Source: Blastocladiella emersonii ATCC 22665 (Eukaryota; Blastocladiomycota; Blastocladiomycetes; Blastocladiales; Blastocladiaceae). From it: a stretch of DNA of 64,000 nt. Shown here piece by piece: positions 57,102 to 64,000 of this stretch (the stretch's first letter is position 1; each line of letters opens with the position of its first letter). Made by a program: the position numbers and the translations under genes. Under the pieces are notes generated by a model. That model was not told the DNA's origin. It worked only from the letters and a program-made list of their open reading frames with translations, and made no database searches. The stretch lies in contig JANHCV010000004.1 of NCBI GenBank assembly GCA_025594325.1, positions 2,294,001 through 2,358,000 of the forward strand, in the 5' to 3' direction.

Positions 57102-58536
57102 ATGTCGCCCAACCTCCCCGGCATGTTCAGCGCGAACCGGCTCAAGGTGCAGCTGCGGCTGGCCGTCAACCGGCTCAAGCTGCTGCAGCAGAAGAAGGCA
57201 TCGCTCAACGCGTCGCAGCGCAAGGAGCTGTCCCTCCTCCTCGACGCGGGCAAGGTCGACAGCGCGCGCGTGCGCGTCGAGCACGTCATCCGCGAGGACC
57301 TGACCATGGAGGCCCTCGAGGTCCTCGAGCTGTACTGCGAGCTGCTCCTCGCCCGCTTCGGACTCATCGAGGGCATGGCCGCGTGCGACGCGGGGATCCA
57401 GGAGGCCGTCCACACCCTCATCTACGCCGCGCCCCGCGTCGACGTCAAGGAGCTCCACGTCGTCCGCGACCTGCTCGCCGCAAAGTACGGCAAGGACTTT
57501 GCCCAGTCGGCGCTCGAGAACCGCGCCGACGTCGTCAACCGCCGCGTCATCCAGAAGCTCAAGGTCCAGACCCCGGACCGCGCCCTCGTCAACCTCTACC
57601 TCGTCGAGATCGCCAAGGCCTACAAGGTCAAGTGGGAGCCCGAGCCCGAACCTGACGACGCGGCCGCCGCGTACGGCGCTGGCGCCGCGGACGTGCGCAC
57701 CGACTCGACGGGCTCGTACCCGATCTACGACGCCAGCGACGTCGGGTTCACCCCGTCCCGCGACTACCCCGTCAACCCGAACGTGCGCATTCCCGCTGGG
57801 TCGGCGCCCGCGGGCCCGCCGGGTACCGTCCACCCGCCCCACTACATCATGGGCCCCGCTGCCTCACCGCCCCCGCAGCAGCAGCAGCAGCAGCAGCAGC
57901 AGGTCATTGTCCCGACCCACTACATGGACGGCACCCCGATCCCCGCCAACCACGCCGTCCAGTACGTCTCGCACCCGCACCACCCGCACCAGTACTACCA
58001 GCCGCCGCCGGTTCAGCAGCAGCAGCAGTTTGTCCCGATGCCGATGCCCATGCCGCCGCCTCAGCCGATGGGCGCGCCGCCCGGGTACCTGGCCGACGGC
58101 GCCGCGAGTCTCGGTGTCCCGCAACCCCGCGGCGGCGGCGGGCCCGTCAACCCGGCCGCGCTCCCGCTCCCGCCGTCGCCCGCTATGAGCATCCTCCCCG
58201 GCGGCAGCGGTGCGCCCGACATGCCGTCGGCGCCCAGCGCGAGCGCGACGTTGCAGGGCGGCACGCTCACGTCCGACGCTCTGGTACACCTTTTCCCGCT
58301 CAGTTCTCGTCCCGCAGTACGCTCACTCACGCGTCCGACTGTAGGCTGCCGCCAAGGGCGACGAGCCGAGCCTCGACTTCCCGAGCATCCCGACGGGTTC
58401 TCCGTCCAAGGGCAAGAAGGCCGCCGATGCCGACTCGCCCGACGCCGCGGGCGTCGGCGGCATGACCAGCGGCGACGGCGTGCCCGATTTCGACGAGCTC
58501 GCGCGCCGGTTCGAGGCGCTCAAGCGGAGAAAGTGA
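57102..58536 (+). CDS. IST1: IST1, ESCRT-III regulator
   Basis: Exons 57102-58283 and 58345-58536 give 457 aa. Residues 1-185 form the IST1 helical domain: FSANRLKVQLRLAVNRLKLLQQKK, then ELSLLLDAGKVDSARVRVEHVIRED, LELYCELLLARFGLIE and ELHVVRDLLAAKYGKDF. The middle is P/Q/H-rich with a nine-Gln run. The second exon ends in DFDELARRFEALKRRK, the MIT-interacting motif that recruits Vps4 and other MIT proteins, so the small second exon is functionally important. IST1 regulates Vps4 and ESCRT-III membrane remodelling at endosomes and in cytokinesis. The protein is longer than yeast Ist1 because of the central linker. Confidence 0.95.
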
Positions 58537-58724
58537 GCTGACACTGGATGATTCTGTGCCTGTTAATTGATCGCTATGCACTCGCAACCTTGGCCGCGAC
58601 AGGTTGAGCACGGAGAAGCGAGCGAGCGGGACGGGGTGGCGCGACGCGTCCCGGTTCCCACCACACGCGCGACTCGAGCCCGCCGGCCTTCCTCGCTCCC
58701 TCACCACCGCCACCGATCCCTGCC

Positions 58725-60107
58725 ATGAAACCACTCGCAGTCACGAAACTCGAAGTCCCCGGGTCCGACCCGGATGGCCACGTCTCGCCGCGCACCGGCG
58801 CCTCCGCCACGCCGCTCCCCGACGGCCGCGTCTTCGTGTTTGGCGGCGCGAGTCCCGAGGAGGGGCTCGCGAACGCCGTGTTTGAGCTCCGCATCGGTAG
58901 GAACATCTCGCGCGCGTGAGAAGACGCAACGTACGCTGATATTCCGGTGAGAGTAGACGGGGCATCGAGCACGGCCAAGTGGAAGTCCCTCGACCCGCTC
59001 AACTCCGCGCCCCCGCCGCCGCCGCGGTACGACCACGCTGCGGTCTTGGTCCATGCGCCCGAGGCGACGGATACGACGGGCGCGCTCGTGCACCAGGACA
59101 GCGCGGTGGGAGACTCGAGCGAGGGCGGGCTCGACCAGGGCCCGTGGTACGCGCGCCCGACCCTCGTCGTCGTCGGCGGCGCCGGGCCCGACGGCAAGTG
59201 TCTCAATGACGTGTGGTCCTACGATATCGGTACGCTCAGCTTTCGCACTCTCGTGGACTTGTGCTGAATGATATTTGGCGGATAGATCGGCACCAGTGGA
59301 CGCCGCGCGCGACCAAGGGCACCCCGCCGTCCCCACGGAACACCCGCGGCGCCGCGGTGCTGCACCCGCGCGACCCGCTCACTCTGATCATGTGGGCCGG
59401 CGGCGCGGACGGCGCGAGCGCGGTCAAGGACGCGGGCGTGTACTCGCTCAACCTGCGTACGTCGGGCGCGTCTGTTTCTCAACATGTTTCTAACCCGTGT
59501 TCGTGTGCAGGCACCATGGAGTGGACTCGCCGCGAGTGCGAGAACGGACCGGCGCCGCGGCTCGGGCACACCATGGCGGCTGTGGCCGACCAGGAGGTCC
59601 TGGTGCTCGGCGGGATCGACGGCGACCAGTTGTTTGCTGACGCGTGGATCCTCGACATTGGTACTGTCTCTCACTCGGTATCGAGACTACGTGGACTGAC
59701 TCTGACGACGGCGACGAACAGACGCGTGGTCCTGGCGCAAGGTCGGCGACGGCCCCGCTTTCGCCGTGACGGGCCACTGCGCGATCGCGCTCCCGCGTGC
59801 CCCGCGGTCCACCTCAATCGCGCCCGCTTCCTCAGGCGACGACAACCATCACGCGGCCACCGAGACCGCCGTCGTGTGGAACGGCGGGCTGTCGCAGTCC
59901 CTGGAAACGTCGCGCGAGTGGTGGTGGGCGTCGGCCGCGACCGGGTGGGAGCCCGCGCCGCTCGGCGAGGGCGTCGAGCGGCTCGATCATTGCACGTTCC
60001 AGGTCTCAGCGGGACACGGGGAGGAGGAGGGCGCGATCAAGGTCGCTGTGTTCGGCGGGATGACGCACGAGGGCATCTTCAACGACGTGCATCTCGTTGA
60101 GCTGTGA
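58725..60107 (+). CDS. Kelch-repeat protein
   Basis: Five exons (58725-58896, 58957-59229, 59286-59456, 59511-59660, 59722-60107) join in phase to 383 aa. Each intron falls in the same phase after one nucleotide, and most sit next to a kelch blade. Blades show R-GxS/GH-T-A....VFVFGG, TLVVVGG...LNDVW.YDI, GAAV...LIMWAGG...VYSLNLR.MEW, GHTMAAV...VLVLGG...FADAWILDI.AWSWRKV, and KVAVFGG...FNDVHLVEL. These would form a five- or six-blade beta propeller, a protein-binding module. No other domain is attached. Partner unknown. Confidence 0.88.
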
Positions 60108-61048
60108 TCGATCGAATGCAGACTTCTTTTACAGTCCGGCCTTTCATGAGCACGGTGGCGAGGATCGAGCCAGGACCCGAGGAGCGAAAGGCCGAAGCTC
60201 GGACGAGCGGCTCTCGCAGTCCCTCGAGACGTCGCGCGAGTGGTGGTGGGCGTCGGCCGCGACCGTCCGGGAGCCCGATCAAACGAATGCAGAGACTTTG
60301 TTCGCAGACTGGCCTTCCATGAGTCCAAACGCGGCGACCAGAGGAGACCATGGGCGCGAAAGAGAGAGAAACGCAGCACCAACTAACTCAGCTGGAAGGA
60401 CGAGCGAAAGCCACAGATACGCCACCCATGTGACCGCGAAAAACGCCACCGCGCCACACGCTCGCCGCCCGGCTCGTCGAGGCGCCGGGGGGACTTGGTG
60501 TGAGATTCTCCCCCTGCAGCCTGTGTCCCAATCGGTTGGGTGCGTTAGTGCCGTCGCCACGCACGCGCACTACGACGACGCACACCGCCCCGGGCCCACC
60601 GCACACAAACCATGTATCTCGCAGCGCACACGATGAATCTATGCACCAACGCCGCCGCCGTGATGCCGCCACGCCACGCCGCCGCTACGCCGTCCGAGCG
60701 GGGTGGTCACGCCCGGCCATCCACCGCCTCCCCGCACGCGCCACGCCGTTTCGCCCGCCTACTCGCGCCCTCGACCTCGCAAAGGGCACCATGCATCAAC
60801 ACCCCCGAAATTCTGCGCGGCGGTGGAACGGTTGTCACGGCGGACGGCTGATCTCGTCTTCGCGGCGGCGGCGTTGGTGCTTTGACGCTACGCGGCATGC
60901 CGAATCGCTGCGCTGCGGATTTTTGGTCCCGTGTGTGCCCGGGGGAGCTGCTGCTGCCGCCGTCGTGCCGTGCTCGTTTTCCGCCGGAACACCGTCCCTA
61001 ACCTCTGCTCCTCCCCCGGCGGTCCTGCAGACTGGTAACCTCGAAAAA
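60108..61048. other. Intergenic region with duplicated kelch gene tail
   Basis: 60207-60276 is a copy of kelch exon-5 sequence 59884-59954, and 60277-60325 repeats the sequence just after the kelch stop (60107-60155). The copy has no start and cannot encode a propeller. The remainder up to 61048 is the RPL9 upstream region, with a C/T-rich tract just before it. Confidence 0.7.
60207..60325 (+). repeat. Partial duplicate of kelch exon 5 and its 3' flank
   Basis: About 70 bp match 59884-59954 with few changes, including an uninterrupted run from ACGTCGCGCGAG through GGCCGCGACCG. The next 49 bp resemble 60107-60155. The copy joins the two segments, lacking 59955-60106 between them. Confidence 0.85.
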
Positions 61049-61866
61049 ATGAAGGACATTCTCAAGTCGCACGACGTCACCATCCCCGAGGGCGGTTCGT
61101 GTCTTCTCGCCATTTTTCTGCGTGTGCGGTGCTCGTCCGAGGGGTGTCCGCCGAAACTGCGCTGTTTTCTCGGCCCAGCGAAGCGCTGCTCCGTGATTTT
61201 CGCTGCGCCAGCCGATTTCGCGGAGTAGGGCCGATCTGCGTTGAATTTGACTGTGGCGCAGTCGGCACCTTCACGACGAGCTCGCACGCACCCCCGAACG
61301 TCCCAGAGCAGCCCATCTGACCCGAAACCTCGCGCACCCCGCTAGTGACCGTCTCCTTCAAGTCCCGCGACGTCACCGTCAACGGTCCCCGCGGCACCCT
61401 CAAGAAGTCGTTCAAGCACGTCGACTGCGAGATTGTCCGCGTGTCCAAGACCAAGATCCGCGTCCAGGTGTACCACGGCTCGCGCAAGCACGTCGCGTGC
61501 ATCCGCACCGTCGCCTCGCACATCCAGAACATGATCAAGGGTGTCACCAAGGGTTTCCTGTACAAGCTCCGCCTCGTCTACGCCCATTTCCCCATCAACA
61601 CCAACGTGACCGATGGCGGCAAGGTGATCGAGATCCGCAACTTCCTCGGCGAGAAGGTTGTCCGCCGCGTCCCCATGCGCGCCGACACCGTCATCTCGGC
61701 GTCCAAGGACCAGAAGGACGAGCTCATTGTCCAGGGCAACGACATCGAGGCTGTCTCCCAGTCGGCCGCCGACATCCAGCAGTCGGTCCTCGTCAAGAAC
61801 AAGGATATCCGTAAGTTCCTCGACGGTATCTACGTCTCCGAGAAGTCCACCGTCGAGCTCGAGTAA
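61049..61866 (+). CDS. RPL9: 60S ribosomal protein L9 (uL6)
   Basis: Exons 61049-61094 and 61346-61866 join in phase to 188 aa, the normal eukaryotic length. The start [15 protein letters not shown] is the conserved RPL9 N-terminus. [76 protein letters not shown] and the near-invariant [17 protein letters not shown] follow. It is a large-subunit protein near the sarcin-ricin loop and translation factor site. The 251-nt intron is the longest in the window and falls after 15 codons, as is common for ribosomal-protein genes. Codon use is strongly C-ending, as expected for high expression. Confidence 0.98.
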
Positions 61867-62103
61867 GGTCGCTCTGGGTACCCTCTCCCACTGTGCTCCC
61901 CCTAACTCGTGTGCGACCTCGTCCCTGTTCGCGCACTTGATCCTCGGACATGTGCGGGCAGCGAATACAAAGTTTGACCCGATTGATGAACCCGTTTATC
62001 CCACTTGACTGCTGCGAGTCTTCTACCTTGAGCGTGTGTCGCTGAGCGCCAGTGATCGACTAAGCGTCTTCGTGATGCAGCCGTTCGTCGTCGACCATCG
62101 TGT

Positions 62104-62770
62104 CTGCGAGTTTGAAGGTCACGAACCGGTTCTTGTGCCTGGGTTCGACGCGGGGGCAAGCTTAACAGAATGGCAGTAGGCTCGCGTCCGTGGCCATGGT
62201 CATGGTCATGGTCGCAGCTGGCCATGAACAACGCAGTCTCGCTCCCACCTCGCATCCTCAACAGACGCAACTGCGCTCCGTCCCGCTCTCAAACTGGACG
62301 TTGTACACTACTACAGCTGATGAGGACCATGCGATGCCTGATCCCGTTAAGTGGCGACAATATTCGTCAGCACTCGCTGGTCGCGACTCTTCCGGTCGTG
62401 GTCGACATGCGCAGTCCCGAGTTGATTAGCGCGAACCGGTTCTTGTGCCACAGTTCGACGCGGCGGCAAGCTGAGGAAAGGCAGGCTACGGTGGTCGAGG
62501 GACCCTGGTCCGCGACCAAGATCGCTGCTGGCCACGGCCATGAACAGCGCGCTCTTCGCCCAACTCGCGCCCTTGACACCTGCCCTTCCTTCCACTCAAA
62601 AGAAGCATGCGCTCACTGCTCTGATCTCAAACTGGACGGTGCACGTTAAAGCTCAAGAGGACCGTGCGATGGCGGTCAAGGGACTCGATATCCGTGGCCA
62701 TGGTCGCCGCCGTGGCCACGAGCAGCGCGTTGACGCTCTCGACTCGCGTCGTCCGGGACAACTCTTCCAC
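62104..62770 (+). repeat. Degenerate tandem repeat, period about 310 bp
   Basis: The 18-mer CGAACCGGTTCTTGTGCC occurs at 62122 and 62432. After each there follow related stretches: TTCGACGCG, GGCAAGCT, a (TGG)CCATGG(T/C)-type run, CATGAACA(A/G)CGC and CTCAAACTGGACG. A third, weaker unit appears around 62694-62820 (GGCCATGG...CACGAGCAGCGCG...CAACTGGACC). Confidence 0.75.
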
Positions 62771-62939
62771 TGAGCGAACGAGGCGGTCACCGTTGTCGTG
62801 ATCAACTGGACCGTTCACGTCACAGCTTTTCAAGCCCATGAGCTTCCCTGATATCTTGAGCGCAGTTGTCGCGGGTGCTCACTAGTCGCGTTGAACGCAC
62901 CACCGTGCGGGCGGTCTCCATCCTTTTCTGTTCAGGTTT

Positions 62940-63800
62940 GCACTTCAGCTCGAGAGTACAGAAACGCGTGCTTGAGCACGAGACTGTGCGCTGGACGCCC
63001 GGTGGAAATGCTGGGACGCGAGGATTCGCACGACTGCTGACCATCCGTCGTTGAAGGCCAAGTCGCGATCATGACCTGTCGCGTCTAGTTGAAGGTGCTT
63101 CATGTCGTCCCACGCCTCGTTTTCCCTCGACAAGCGCTAAGCACACAAGCACGTCACGAAACGCGTCGGGGCGGCGAGATCAGGCGTTCGATCACCTCAC
63201 ACTCGATGTGCTTGGCGATGGTCAGATGCGGTCAGCGCAGCGCACTCAACCGCCCCGCCCACTGCGAACCTCGCAAGTTTCTGAACCACTAAATGACTGC
63301 TTGTCGTGTCGTAAGCAGCGCGTTCACGCTCCCAACTTATGTCCTCAAGGACTAGCCTTGCACTAGCGACGGGAACCGTGATGCTCGTCAGTCGCGGCAA
63401 GCCATCCGAGATGCGTGTGATCTTCCCACTTCTTGGGCCATAATACAGTGTAGCGAGAGCGTGCAGGGCTGCGTGTCTAAGTGTGAGACTGTGTTCTGGT
63501 CGCCCGGATGTAACCATGGAACTTGAGGACTCAAAGGACCGGTGGATCTCTGTACAGGTGAACGAAGCCACGACCCTCACCTGTCGCGGAGCACTGACGA
63601 CGCGTCATGCCGCATCGTGCGTCGGATCCCCTCGAAGAGCATGCCCTCCACGCGAACAACGTCAGGAAACGCGCCGGGGTTGCGAGATCACACGTCCGAT
63701 TACGTCACGCGCGACACGACGCGTTTGACCATGGTCGGACGCGCTCTGCACGGTGCACTTGGTCGCCCCGCTCACCGCAGACATGCTCGGCCTCCGCTGA
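62940..63800 (+). repeat. Degenerate tandem repeat, period about 506 bp
   Basis: GAGACTGTG(C/T)..CTGG(A/T)CGCCCGG is at 62980 and again at 63485. GTCA(C/G)GAAACGCG(T/C)CGGGG...GCGAGATCA is at 63153 and again at 63661. Order and spacing are kept, while much of the sequence between has diverged. Confidence 0.7.
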
Positions 63801-64000
63801 CTTCTTCCTGAGCGGATCAAGCCGGCCGGCGACGCGCTCGCAACCCGCCGCCACAATGTTCTTGCGCTTGAACGCACGAGCTCGCCCTTCCGCGCCGACG
63901 TCGCGGCGGCCATCCCATTCTTCGTCGCGAGGGGAGCGAGCACCCTTCCTCCCCTGCCCTTCGCGCGCGGGACGGGTCCTCTGCAGCCCTAGCGCTCGGC

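Larger units (their letters stand above)
61867..64000. other. Non-coding end region with degenerate tandem repeats
   Basis: After the RPL9 stop there is no convincing gene. The region has lower GC than the genes and is made of diverged repeat units listed separately. Open frames are short and interrupted in each unit. Confidence 0.6.

Overview
The window is nuclear DNA from a fungus, most likely an early-diverging zoosporic lineage such as Blastocladiomycota or Chytridiomycota. The evidence is spliceosomal introns of about 50-110 nt with GTACGT-like donors and TAG/CAG acceptors, very GC-rich third codon positions, a velvet-domain regulator (a fungal family), a TRK potassium transporter and an Isp4-type OPT oligopeptide transporter. 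The lineage is inferred from gene content and base composition; no marker gene was compared.

The dominant structure is a 7,681-bp inverted repeat. Left arm 1130-8810 and right arm 32838-40518 are reverse complements without a single indel (paired coordinates always sum to 41648), separated by 24 kb of single-copy sequence. Each arm carries the OPT transporter gene, a class-3 (diacylglycerol-lipase-like) membrane lipase gene and the 5' half of a seven-helix membrane protein gene. In the left arm that last gene runs intact past the arm end. In the right arm it is cut at 40518 and joined to intron 4 plus the last exon of a different, diverged OPT gene. The right arm is therefore probably the derived copy, inserted next to a related locus that holds two more seven-helix paralogues (41368-42418 and 42543-43610).

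The spacer (8811-32837) holds housekeeping genes: a 72-aa NDUFA4/COXFA4-like mitochondrial protein, the import-motor subunit PAM16, a DnaJ/DnaJ-X co-chaperone, a one-helix membrane protein, a 1,146-aa helical orphan, a eukaryotic cobalamin synthase (CobS), RTF2, a 706-aa helical orphan, a TRK transporter of unusual layout and a Tcp11/Sok1-domain protein.

Right of the repeat come the two seven-helix paralogues, a protein with two copies of an unnamed domain, a Q-rich velvet factor, a nuclear-basket-type FG nucleoporin, an F-box protein, a membrane RING protein, the ESCRT-III regulator IST1, a kelch protein and ribosomal protein L9 (uL6). The last 2 kb is non-coding and built from degenerate tandem repeats.

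Genes are dense, often 30-220 bp apart, in convergent or divergent pairs. No operons, tRNAs, rRNAs, CRISPR arrays or intact transposons were found. Exon boundaries were inferred by reading splice sites and checking phase and family conservation; none is supported by transcript data.
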